DNA of 11,966 bases from JAQUCI01 sp964553255 (GCA_964553255.1 CAZKJS010000042.1:1-11966), one strand, 5' to 3'; shown: positions 1 through 7,410, numbered from the stretch's first letter. The notes: generated from the letters alone by a model not told the origin. Made by a program: numbers and translations.

Positions 1-20
1 AGAAAATCTTCTCATGTCAT

Positions 21-209
21 CTAACTCATTGTAAATAAAACTATTGCAGTTCCCGATTTATCTGGATCATTTTTAATTTCAAGACATGCATCAGCTACAC
101 CTGGTGTATACGCTAAAGCCAGATCCTTCATATCCTTTACTTCGACTAATGCTTCAATACCAATTTTTCCTTGCCATTGATAGTGTTTTTTAAGTGCTTC
201 AGACTTCAT
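21..209 (-). CDS. Malic enzyme, N-terminal fragment (broken near the window edge)
   Basis: The first 48 or so residues match the N-terminus of NAD(P)-dependent malic enzyme, which oxidatively decarboxylates malate to pyruvate and CO2 in the cytoplasm. Visible landmarks are the ALKKHYQWQGKI opening and the hallmark LALAYTPGVADACLEI. After NDPDKS the family normally continues with a Tyr/Thr segment and then the NAD(P)-binding text; here the frame reads GTAIVLFTMS and hits TAG at 21-23, and no other frame of the last 60 bases resembles the family. The start is ATG at 209-207, with GAGG placed 7 bases upstream and overlapping the serine dehydratase stop. The gap to that gene is 9 bases, so it is the last visible gene of the com-holA operon. 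Identity is confident; whether the break is a real truncation or a sequence-end artefact cannot be told here. Confidence 0.8.
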   Translation of the reverse strand: MKSEALKKHYQWQGKIGIEALVEVKDMKDLALAYTPGVADACLEIKNDPDKSGTAIVLFTMS

Positions 210-218
210 GTTCTTACC

Positions 219-1556
219 TCACAGTTTAAAATTAAATATATCCTCATCGTCGTCATCCTTGGATATTAAATCCTCAAGATCGCGATAGGTTGCTAATAAG
301 TCAATCGAACTGTCTTTTACTTTCTCTTGAGCTTTGATATCTTCATCATCATTTATCTTAACTTCGATTGCTAAACCACCCAATGATGTTTCTCTTAATT
401 CAAGAGGTAGTTTCATACCAGTGTATTTCATCGTTCTTACAACATCATCAAAACTTACGCGATTAAGTTTGATCATACCAACATGTTCAGCTAACATGGC
501 ATTATCAAGTGTTCTTAAGGTTGCGACGGCATTGCGTTCAATACAAGGAATGATCACATAGCCACCTACTGGATCACAAGTTAAACCTAAATGATGTTCA
601 ATACCAATTTCTGCAGCATAAGCAATCAATTTATCACTTAATCCATTAAAATACGCAACCATTGCACTACCCATTGCACATGCTGTGCCAATTTCAGCCT
701 GGCAACCTCCTACTGCTCCTGATATTGTAGCGTTATGTTTTATTAAGTTGCCAAATATACCAGCCAAAGCTAAACCCTTGATCAATTTATGCCTCGATAT
801 CCCCACATTATGATAATAGTGATAAATAAGCGCTGCCATAACACCACTTGCACCCATTGTCGGTGCAGCTACACATACATTTCCAGCAGCGTTTTCCTCA
901 CAAGCAGCATAAGCATAAGCCGATAGTAATAATCTTTGGCGATTGATCGCATCATCCATAAAAGTAGCTTGTAAATGTAAAGCCTTAGCAACTCGCATAA
1001 TCTTTAGTTTGCCTGGTAATATTCCTGTATTACTTAAACCATTATCAACGGTTTTAAGCATTTGTTGCATAACTTCATTTAGATACTTCTTGATATCTTT
1101 ATCAAAACGAAAAGCATAATCAGCTAAACTAATTCTATTGTCCTCGCAAAATGTTAAAATGTTATTCATTGTTTGATGTGGATAAACCATATCATGCAGA
1201 TGTAAATCTTCCTCATCAATATCAATACTCCCGCCACCCAAAGAATATACAGTCCAACTTTTGAGTTCATTACCATAAAAATCAAACCCTTTTATTATCA
1301 AGCCATTAGGAAATCTTCCTGGATAATCAACTTTAAAGGCAATTGTACACATCTTAGGTGCTAATGTTTCAATGATGATGTCATTGGTCTGATGTCCAAC
1401 ACCAGTTAAAGCTAATGAACCAAAAAGGGTTACTTCAAAAAAACTAGCTTCAGGATAGTGTTTAACAAATAATCTACATGCTGTCTGTGGCGCCAGTGTG
1501 TGACTACTACTGGGTCCTGGACCAATACGATATAATTCACGCAATGATTCCATCAT
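219..1556 (-). CDS. sdaA: L-serine dehydratase, iron-sulfur-dependent, single-chain
   Basis: Cytoplasmic [4Fe-4S] enzyme converting L-serine to pyruvate and ammonia. The beta and alpha parts are fused in one 445-residue chain. The N-terminal part carries the GPGPSSSHT signature (residues 13-20); the alpha part has APTMGASG (231-238) and the cluster cysteines C285 (GGCQAE), C327 (TCDPVGG) and C338 (PCIERN). The spacing C-41-C-10-C is exactly that known for this enzyme family. Family proteins normally end soon after SLGGLA (391-396); here a 45-residue tail follows with 16 Asp/Glu and no cysteine, so the C-terminal cysteine that plugs the active site in the Legionella enzyme is missing. The start is ATG at 1556, chosen because it overlaps the holA stop as ATGA and has GAGG 7 bases upstream; a second ATG follows directly. 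It is translationally coupled to holA and followed after 9 bases by malic enzyme, another pyruvate producer. Confidence 0.9.
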   Translation of the reverse strand: MMESLRELYRIGPGPSSSHTLAPQTACRLFVKHYPEASFFEVTLFGSLALTGVGHQTNDIIIETLAPKMCTIAFKVDYPGRFPNGLIIKGFDFYGNELKSWTVYSLGGGSIDIDEEDLHLHDMVYPHQTMNNILTFCEDNRISLADYAFRFDKDIKKYLNEVMQQMLKTVDNGLSNTGILPGKLKIMRVAKALHLQATFMDDAINRQRLLLSAYAYAACEENAAGNVCVAAPTMGASGVMAALIYHYYHNVGISRHKLIKGLALAGIFGNLIKHNATISGAVGGCQAEIGTACAMGSAMVAYFNGLSDKLIAYAAEIGIEHHLGLTCDPVGGYVIIPCIERNAVATLRTLDNAMLAEHVGMIKLNRVSFDDVVRTMKYTGMKLPLELRETSLGGLAIEVKINDDEDIKAQEKVKDSSIDLLATYRDLEDLISKDDDDEDIFNFKL

Positions 1557-2512
1557 CTTGTTGCCTCAATCAAAAACAGTTCGAATCCAAGTTGTTTCTC
1601 AATAATGCCACCTTTGATATTTTGATCCAACTTTGATAGTTCAGCTAACAGTCCAAGTATTCTGGTTGGTGATGTAAAACGACAGTTACCCAATGTTATA
1701 TTTACCCTTGCAATCTTAGCATTAAGCATATCCGCAATTTGTTGATTATCATATTTACGAGCAAGGACACTACATTGATACATAAACCGAAACTGAGCAG
1801 CCAATATTGCTACAAGCTCAATCGGATCATGTTTCATGATCGCAAGATCACGCCAAGCGTCAATGGCTAATTTCAAATTACGTTTTACAACTGCATTGAC
1901 CATGATAAAAACATTATCATCAAGCGAACGGGCAATTAATCTTTGGATTTCAGTTTTACCCAATCTACTATTATAAAGAATCAACTTATCAAGCTCAGTT
2001 TTCCAATTCGCAATACTATTTGGTAGACGGGCAATTAATTCTTTAAACCCATCTTGATCAATAACCACCTTATGCATCTTTAAATCTTTCATCACTAAAT
2101 TTTCAAAAGCTTCAGGAGTAAGAGCATTAACCTTAATAGTTTGACATTCTTTGGCAAGTAACTTAAATATTTTACGACGTTGATCAATCGTTTCCTGTTC
2201 AGTAAGCTCAACATAGAATATCAAAGTCGTAAAATCTGATGAGTCATGAAGATAAGCTGATAAACGATCGACTTGATCATCACTTAATGTTACATTAAAT
2301 AAAAAACTGGGATTATTTACCACTACAACTTTCGAATCACCAAATAATGATATCATGTTGGCATCTTCAATAATTCTCTCAATATCAAAATCCGCAGCCA
2401 TCCCATCATAATAAACCACGCTAAGATGATCAGTCGAATCATCACTTTTAATAATTTTTCTTAGTTCTTGTTTTAGCAAATATCCTTCATTGCCATATAT
2501 AAAATAATTCAT
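1553..2512 (-). CDS. holA: DNA polymerase III, delta subunit
   Basis: Delta subunit of the clamp loader, which opens the beta sliding clamp during chromosomal replication. The 319-residue length fits the family. The N-terminus MNYFIYGNEGYLLKQEL matches the family opening (YxxYGxExYL), and the middle shows the usual LPNSIANWKTELDKLILY segment (about residues 164-181) followed by a helical C-terminal domain typical of delta. The start is ATG at 2512-2510, with AGGTGA upstream at 5-base spacing; that site overlaps the TAG stop of comEC, and the intergenic gap is 8 bases. Placement directly after comEC is the classical Bacillota arrangement. Downstream it overlaps the serine dehydratase start by 4 bases (ATGA), where other Bacillota usually have rpsT. 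Confidence 0.88.
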   Translation of the reverse strand: MNYFIYGNEGYLLKQELRKIIKSDDSTDHLSVVYYDGMAADFDIERIIEDANMISLFGDSKVVVVNNPSFLFNVTLSDDQVDRLSAYLHDSSDFTTLIFYVELTEQETIDQRRKIFKLLAKECQTIKVNALTPEAFENLVMKDLKMHKVVIDQDGFKELIARLPNSIANWKTELDKLILYNSRLGKTEIQRLIARSLDDNVFIMVNAVVKRNLKLAIDAWRDLAIMKHDPIELVAILAAQFRFMYQCSVLARKYDNQQIADMLNAKIARVNITLGNCRFTSPTRILGLLAELSKLDQNIKGGIIEKQLGFELFLIEATR

Positions 2513-2520
2513 TTGATCAC

Positions 2521-4449
2521 CTATCTCATTATAACAAATTCCCCACTACTCGTATGTATCAAATTACCCAAAATACTAAAATAAACACTAATGTCACCAA
2601 CTTCATATGTCACATAAGATTTTAATCCATAATTATTGATACGATTTATAACTTCGGTGCTTGGATGTCGATAGATGTTGTTTTTGCCAGCACTAATAAC
2701 TGCGAGTTTAGCCTTAATAGAACTTAGTAACTGTTCTGAGGTACTTGTCTTACTACCATGATGTGCTAGTTTGACTACATCGACTTTTAAATTAGGATAG
2801 TTTTCTATTAAGTCTTTCTCAACTGTTGTAGATATATCTCCAAGAAAAAGAAAACTTAGATTATTAATACTGAAGAGCCAAATTTGACTATTATCATTAT
2901 CGTTATCATATACCTTATCAGTAAGAAGTCCTTGAATATAAGTACGTTTATCACTAAAGTTATCAACTTTCTCATCAATTATTCTTATAACGTTGTAATT
3001 ATCACAAAGCCACTCTACATTACCACTATGATCAGTATCAGGATGAGACACTAACAAAGCCTTTATCTTTTTTATCCCTAAAGCATTTAAATATGATGAT
3101 AGTTTGTTTTGATTATAAGCAGAACCAGTATCAATTAAAATTATCTGATCGTCATATGGTAAACGAACAAAGGCACTGTCCCCTTGACCAATGTTAATAA
3201 ATGTCACTTCACCATAAGGATAAAACAAAGACTGGTATTGATTAAACACCAAAAGCACCACCAAGCACAAAACATCTTTCATTTTTCTATCCTTCATTAT
3301 CTTTACTAAAAATGTTAAAAAGACAAAGCAAAATATTATTGAAGGTTTACCAGTAAACGTAAAGAGATTAAGATCAAGCTTGATCAACCATAATGGCGAA
3401 CTCATCACGTTAAATAGCCAAAAACGATCAAGTATTATACTAGTGATCGCTAATAAATAAATCATTACGAAGTAATAACGCATCTTACTAAACATTAAAG
3501 CAGTTAAAATATTAGTCTTAAAAAAGTTAATAAGTTGAACTATCATGATAATCAAAGCATTACCATAAAAACATCTTTTACTACTAAACAATGCAATAAA
3601 GCGAATTAAGATAACAATTTGAAAGCGAATATTAAAAAGATAATATGGATTGATACATAATAGTATTACCATTAATAGTCCTAAGCGATCATATCGATTT
3701 TCTATAGGTGATAGTAATTTTACTAGCATTAATTGAACAATCAAGAAATTGAATCCGTAATTAAATCCAATAAAAAAAAGTAAGATTAAAACTATAGCAT
3801 TGATCATACCTTGATAAAGAAAAAGCATTAATCCTTTTTCAATCAATCTAATAAACGAAGAAAGATATGTTCCAGTACTACCAAACAATGAAACGATATC
3901 GTCATTTAGCAAATCATCGCTTTGATATTGATATAGTAAACGCAGTAATAACACTTTTGTGTTGTGATTATCATGATCAAGTATTTTAGTGAATAATCTA
4001 GCTCTAATCGTATTGCCTTTCTTTTCGACATTGTAAGTACTTATCTTTAACTGTCCTTTGATATCGTTGCTTTTTAGCCATTTAGTCTGATCAAAACAGA
4101 AATTACATGGAACTTTAATGATTTCTTGATATTCACCTTGATATACGATTATATCGTCAAAGTTCACATCATTAAGATCATAAGTAATATATTTTCGATT
4201 ATTAACTTCAACAATATGATAGTTCTGACTAATTTTGACGATTTTAGCTCTTCCACTCATGGGTAGTTCATTATATTTAGGATTTATAACCATGACCACA
4301 CAGAAAAGCAGTATTAGTATCCAAGTACGATCACGATAGCGACCATACCACAAAAGTATCAACATAACGATAACTATAATTTGATATTCCTGTTTTGCGT
4401 ACGCAACTGCTACTAAACTTAATCCTGCAAATATCCAACGTTCTTTCAC
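2521..4449 (-). CDS. comEC: Competence protein ComEC, DNA uptake channel
   Basis: Predicted polytopic membrane channel that carries single-stranded DNA into the cell during natural transformation. The 642-residue chain has, in order: about three N-terminal hydrophobic segments (residues 7-56), a beta-rich outer domain (about 60-150, with FDQTKWLKSNDIKG), a strongly hydrophobic core of several segments (about 205-405), and a C-terminal metallo-beta-lactamase-like domain from 413. The last is well preserved: FINIGQGDS (417-425), SHPDTDHSGN (468-477, the HxDxDH metal motif), FLGD (535-538), HHGS (563-566) and RHP (594-596). By contrast the HLLAISGLH motif usual at the start of the competence core is unrecognisable near 185-210. 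The start is GTG at 4449, overlapping the comEA stop as GTGA with no clear Shine-Dalgarno site, so translation is probably coupled. There is no comEB between comEA and comEC. Confidence 0.9.
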   Translation of the reverse strand: MKERWIFAGLSLVAVAYAKQEYQIIVIVMLILLWYGRYRDRTWILILLFCVVMVINPKYNELPMSGRAKIVKISQNYHIVEVNNRKYITYDLNDVNFDDIIVYQGEYQEIIKVPCNFCFDQTKWLKSNDIKGQLKISTYNVEKKGNTIRARLFTKILDHDNHNTKVLLLRLLYQYQSDDLLNDDIVSLFGSTGTYLSSFIRLIEKGLMLFLYQGMINAIVLILLFFIGFNYGFNFLIVQLMLVKLLSPIENRYDRLGLLMVILLCINPYYLFNIRFQIVILIRFIALFSSKRCFYGNALIIMIVQLINFFKTNILTALMFSKMRYYFVMIYLLAITSIILDRFWLFNVMSSPLWLIKLDLNLFTFTGKPSIIFCFVFLTFLVKIMKDRKMKDVLCLVVLLVFNQYQSLFYPYGEVTFINIGQGDSAFVRLPYDDQIILIDTGSAYNQNKLSSYLNALGIKKIKALLVSHPDTDHSGNVEWLCDNYNVIRIIDEKVDNFSDKRTYIQGLLTDKVYDNDNDNSQIWLFSINNLSFLFLGDISTTVEKDLIENYPNLKVDVVKLAHHGSKTSTSEQLLSSIKAKLAVISAGKNNIYRHPSTEVINRINNYGLKSYVTYEVGDISVYFSILGNLIHTSSGEFVIMR

Positions 4450-4919
4450 AGTTTAATGTAGGGCTTGATAATCTCAAATTTCTTTAGCCCAATCCCTTTA
4501 ACATCCATCAGAGCTTCTAATGTTTGAAATAAACCATACATTTCACGATGATTGATAATCTTTTGCGCAAGCTTCTCTTTGATACCGTTTAGAGTCATCA
4601 GTTCATTTAAACTAGCTGAATTAATCGATATAAGTTTGATCTCTGTTATTATTGGAATATCAATAACATCGTTATTTTTCAATACAGTTTGGGGATTAAA
4701 CATTGATACATCAGCATTATCATCAAGGATTACGATTGACAAAAGATCAGCAATCGTACTATATGCTGGTAATTTATATTCACCTGGATTGATTACTGCC
4801 CCTCTAATAGTTAGTGTTATCTCAGTTGGGTTTAAGTTTGTTAAATCAAATTGTTTAATATCTAGTTTAGAAAGATAAACTAACAGTAGAATAAAAACCA
4901 GTAAAATCGCTTTTCGCAA
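4446..4919 (-). CDS. comEA: Competence protein ComEA, membrane-anchored DNA receptor
   Basis: DNA-binding receptor that hands extracellular double-stranded DNA to the ComEC channel. The 157 residues, short compared with about 200 in Bacillus, show one N-terminal membrane anchor (5-17), an SLBB domain (about 34-90, with RGAVINPGEYKLP), and a C-terminal helix-hairpin-helix DNA-binding domain (about 97-157, with INSASLNELMTLNGI and VKGIGLKKFEII). The frame has an in-frame TGA just upstream, and no ATG is available before residue 73. The start is therefore placed at TTG 4919-4917, giving a perfect membrane anchor, with GGTGAT 5 bases upstream. It is the first gene after the greA terminator and thus probably heads the com operon. 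It overlaps comEC by 4 bases. Confidence 0.9.
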   Translation of the reverse strand: MRKAILLVFILLLVYLSKLDIKQFDLTNLNPTEITLTIRGAVINPGEYKLPAYSTIADLLSIVILDDNADVSMFNPQTVLKNNDVIDIPIITEIKLISINSASLNELMTLNGIKEKLAQKIINHREMYGLFQTLEALMDVKGIGLKKFEIIKPYIKL

Positions 4920-4962
4920 TATACATCACCATTTCAATATATCTATACTTATCTTTAATTCC
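4920..4962 (-). other. Upstream region of the com operon, no confident promoter
   Basis: This short AT-rich gap between the greA terminator and comEA must hold the com operon promoter if the operon is transcribed independently. TATATT (4936-4941) is a possible -10 box, but the matching -35 position (4959-4964) reads TAGGAA and is poor. The GGTGAT site at 4925-4930 probably serves the comEA TTG start. No ComK-type box could be recognised by eye. Confidence 0.3.
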
Positions 4963-4986
4963 TAAAAAAAATCAGCTTTAGCTGAT
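4963..4986 (-). terminator. Intrinsic terminator overlapping the end of greA
   Basis: On the minus strand the sequence reads ATCAGC, loop TAAA, GCTGAT, then eight T (4970-4963). This is a 6-bp perfect stem with a 4-base loop and a U tract. The greA stop codon TAA (4980-4978) lies in the loop, so the last two or three codons of greA form the left arm. It separates the alaS-greA run from the comEA run. Confidence 0.8.
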
Positions 4987-5448
4987 CTTTAATATCTTTA
5001 CTTTGTATGATGAGCTAACATCAACACTTACGACATCGCCTTCTTTATGCTCCAAGATAGCGGCCGCTAATGGTGTAACATTCGATAGTTTACCGTTTAA
5101 TGGATCGGCTTCGACTGAACCAACGATAGTGTATGTTTCCTCAGTTTCATCTTGCATATCATAGATTGTAACGGTAGAGCCTAACTTAATGATATGTTTA
5201 CTTCCATTATTTTCATCAATGAGCTCATAGTTACTTAACATATTATCAAGCTCAATAATACGTGCTTCAATCTTTCCTTGTCTTTCACGCGCTGCATCAT
5301 AATCAGCGTTTTCTGAAAGATCGCCTTGGGCTCTTGCTGCTACTAAATCTTCTTTTACTTCTGGTCTTACAACATGAATCAAATGATCACGTTCTTTTAT
5401 TAAGTCATTTAACCCTTCTTGGGTTACTAGAATTTTTTCTTTTGTCAT
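4978..5448 (-). CDS. greA: Transcription elongation factor GreA
   Basis: Binds the RNA polymerase secondary channel and stimulates cleavage of backtracked transcripts. At 156 residues it has the normal family length. The N-terminal antiparallel coiled coil covers about residues 8-75, with the tip ARAQGDLSENADYDAA (38-53) that carries the two acidic residues, D43 and E46, which position the catalytic magnesium. The C-terminal FKBP-like domain (about 82-156) includes VTPLAAAILEHKEGD. The start is ATG at 5448 with AGGAG 7 bases upstream. It lies 24 bases after udk, the order seen in Bacillus (udk-greA), and its stop sits inside an intrinsic terminator. Confidence 0.96.
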   Translation of the reverse strand: MTKEKILVTQEGLNDLIKERDHLIHVVRPEVKEDLVAARAQGDLSENADYDAARERQGKIEARIIELDNMLSNYELIDENNGSKHIIKLGSTVTIYDMQDETEETYTIVGSVEADPLNGKLSNVTPLAAAILEHKEGDVVSVDVSSSYKVKILKIS

Positions 5449-5472
5449 ATCAACACTCCTAACAATTATGTA

Positions 5473-6105
5473 CTATATCATATTATGGTCTATTATACTA
5501 CTTATTTTAGTCGTCAACAAATCAATCGCCACTTCATTTCTTCCACCTTCAGGGATAATCAAATCCGCATATCTTTTTGATGGTTCAATGAATAACGAAT
5601 GCATGATCTTTACGGTCGTTGTATATTGTGTGATCACATGGTCCAGTGTACGACCACGTTCATTTACATCTCGCTTCAATCTTCTGATAAAACGTATATC
5701 AGCCTCTGTATCAACAAACAGTTTAATATCTAAGCGATTTCGAATAAATTCACTTTCTAAAACAAACAAACCTTCTAAAACGATCACGTCTGCTGGTTCA
5801 ACAATTTCTGTTTTAGCGCTTCTTGTATGATTAACAAAATCATAGATCGGTTTTTCAACTGGAATACCATTAGATAGTTGATCAAGTTGTTTAACTAATA
5901 AATCATTATCAAAAGCTAAAGGATGATCATAATTGGTCTTAATTCGCTCATCCATTGTCAAATGGCTTTGATCTTTATAGTAATCGTCTTGTCTGATGAT
6001 AATTACTGAATTTGTTTCCTCAAAGGTTTTCTTCAAACGCTGTGCAACCGTTGTCTTACCACTAGCACTACCGCCGGCTATACCGATGATTACTGATTTG
6101 TTCAC
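5473..6105 (-). CDS. udk: Uridine/cytidine kinase
   Basis: Cytoplasmic pyrimidine-salvage enzyme phosphorylating uridine and cytidine to UMP and CMP. The 210-residue chain fits the family. It shows the P-loop GGSASGKT (11-18), the nucleoside-binding DDYYKD (40-45) and NYDHP (58-62), EGLF (111-114), the Arg-rich lid RRLKRDVNERGR (141-152) and EPSKRYADLIIPEGG (174-188). The start codon is GTG (6105-6103), supported by AAGGAG at 6-base spacing; this Shine-Dalgarno site overlaps the mltG stop, so the two genes are likely coupled (10-base gap). The O-methyltransferase and U32 peptidase genes that lie between mltG and udk in Bacillus are absent. Confidence 0.95.
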   Translation of the reverse strand: MNKSVIIGIAGGSASGKTTVAQRLKKTFEETNSVIIIRQDDYYKDQSHLTMDERIKTNYDHPLAFDNDLLVKQLDQLSNGIPVEKPIYDFVNHTRSAKTEIVEPADVIVLEGLFVLESEFIRNRLDIKLFVDTEADIRFIRRLKRDVNERGRTLDHVITQYTTTVKIMHSLFIEPSKRYADLIIPEGGRNEVAIDLLTTKISSIIDHNMI

Positions 6106-6115
6106 GATTATCTCC

Positions 6116-7171
6116 TTACTTTAAATATTTGTTGATATTAGCTTGATGTTCAGCATATGTCTTTGCATAATATATCGTTCCATCGCCATATACATCAGCG
6201 ATAAAGAATAAATAATCGGATTTAGTAGGATAAAGTACTGAAGCAAGCGCTGATTCACCAGGATTTGCAATCGGTCCAATCGGTATACCACCATAACGAT
6301 ATGTATTGTAAGGTGAATCAAGTTGTGGATTTACCTCACATGCTCGCCAATGATCGTAGTCATAAAGGGCATAGCAAACAGTTACTGATGATTGTAGAAA
6401 CATTTTGGCATCAAGACGATTAAACCAAATACCAGATATTATCTTGTTATCTGCATCATTACCAGCTTCAAACTGAGTAATCGAGGCTAATGTAAATAAC
6501 TCATGTATTGAATACTTAGATTTCGCAAACTCATTTTCATATTTGCGATATATCTTCAAGGTTTGATCAAGAATTTTTTCAGTGATACCAACAGCTGTCG
6601 CATTCTTGAAGAAATAATAAGTTTCAGGAAAAAGATAACCCTCTAGTTTAACTTTTAAACGCTCATCAAAAACCTCGTCTGTCAAAAATGGATACTTATC
6701 CATGATACTAGCAATATAAGCTTTGTCATTCCATAAACTTAATAGTTCTTCTGCAGTTACATTAGTAACATCAGCGATTTTCTTCGCCATTTCCTTAGCC
6801 CAAAGTCCTTCTTGCAGCGTAACTTTAACATCTGTGTTTTCTGCTCCTTTTGGATCATTAAGCAATGTAAAAATTCTTTTAACATCCCAGCTCTTATCAA
6901 TGCGATAAGTTCCTACTTTTATATTAGTTAAACCTACCTGTTTTACATATAAATACGCTATTGTTTGATCTTTGATAACATTATTATCATCCAAAAAAGC
7001 GGTTATGGATCTAGCAGTGTCACCTTTTTCAATAACTAAAACAAATTCCGCTGATGTTTTTTGGATAGGTTTTAATGCATAACTAATATAAGCTACACTT
7101 GATATTAAAAGTAAAATGACAATAATTAAACCACTAGTTAATAATCTAAGCTTCTTCTGTTTCTTCTTCAT
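6116..7171 (-). CDS. mltG: Endolytic murein transglycosylase MltG (YceG family)
   Basis: Membrane-anchored lytic transglycosylase that cuts nascent glycan strands and so sets their length. The 351 residues comprise a Lys-rich cytoplasmic tail (1-8), one membrane segment (about 11-32), a LysM-like domain (about 42-105, with VIEKGDTARSITAFL) and the YceG catalytic domain. The latter includes LEGYLFPETY (176-185), LASITQFEAG (228-237) with E235 as the probable catalytic glutamate, and SPYNTYRYGGIPIGPIANP (286-304). The first glutamate of the common EKE pattern is Gln here. The start ATG at 7171 lies inside the preceding DUF1292 gene (26-base overlap) with GGGAG 9 bases upstream. Its presence implies that the organism makes or once made peptidoglycan. 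Confidence 0.93.
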   Translation of the reverse strand: MKKKQKKLRLLTSGLIIVILLLISSVAYISYALKPIQKTSAEFVLVIEKGDTARSITAFLDDNNVIKDQTIAYLYVKQVGLTNIKVGTYRIDKSWDVKRIFTLLNDPKGAENTDVKVTLQEGLWAKEMAKKIADVTNVTAEELLSLWNDKAYIASIMDKYPFLTDEVFDERLKVKLEGYLFPETYYFFKNATAVGITEKILDQTLKIYRKYENEFAKSKYSIHELFTLASITQFEAGNDADNKIISGIWFNRLDAKMFLQSSVTVCYALYDYDHWRACEVNPQLDSPYNTYRYGGIPIGPIANPGESALASVLYPTKSDYLFFIADVYGDGTIYYAKTYAEHQANINKYLK

Positions 7172-7403
7172 CTGTGAATGCTCCCAATACCTCTTCTACC
7201 ATCGCTAACTCTTCTTCATCTTCAACCACGTTTAGATTGCCTTCATCATCATATGATGAAACAAAGACATCCTCTGGGTTACCGTTAGGATTAACATACA
7301 AGACATATTGTTTGCCATATTCCTCGTTTTCAAAGGTGAATAAGATTTCTACCTCAATTTCGGTTCCGTCTTTATCGACGATAAACATTTTGTTTGTTTC
7401 CAT
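7146..7403 (-). CDS. DUF1292 family protein (YrzB-like)
   Basis: Small acidic protein of 85 residues with the DUF1292 pattern: an opening such as FIVDKDGTEIEVEILFTFE, then YVLYVNP, DVFVSSYDDEGNLN and a Glu-rich end EDEEELAMVEEVLGAF. Members occur throughout Bacillota between ruvX and mltG, exactly as here; the biochemical role is unknown, so no function is assigned. The start ATG at 7403 has GAGG 5 bases upstream, and that site overlaps the ruvX stop codon (gap 7 bases). The last 26 bases are shared with the start of mltG in another frame. Confidence 0.88.
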   Translation of the reverse strand: METNKMFIVDKDGTEIEVEILFTFENEEYGKQYVLYVNPNGNPEDVFVSSYDDEGNLNVVEDEEELAMVEEVLGAFTDEEETEEA

Positions 7404-7410
7404 TTTTACC

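Noticed and set aside
334..561. Plus-strand open frame of 75 codons inside the serine dehydratase gene
   Set aside because: It lies antisense to strongly conserved alpha-domain text, has no Shine-Dalgarno site, and resembles no family; the same holds for the other plus-strand frames in comEA, greA, udk, mltG, ruvX, alaS and recD2.
2885..2915. Short tandem-like repeat (tatcattatc-type) within comEC
   Set aside because: It encodes an Asp-Asn run (DNDNDN) in a surface loop of the nuclease-like domain; too short and imperfect to be a repeat element.
5262..5462. Leu-rich plus-strand frame that looks like a membrane peptide
   Set aside because: It is the exact antisense of the GreA coiled coil; Leu runs arise from the reverse of Glu/Lys-rich codons.
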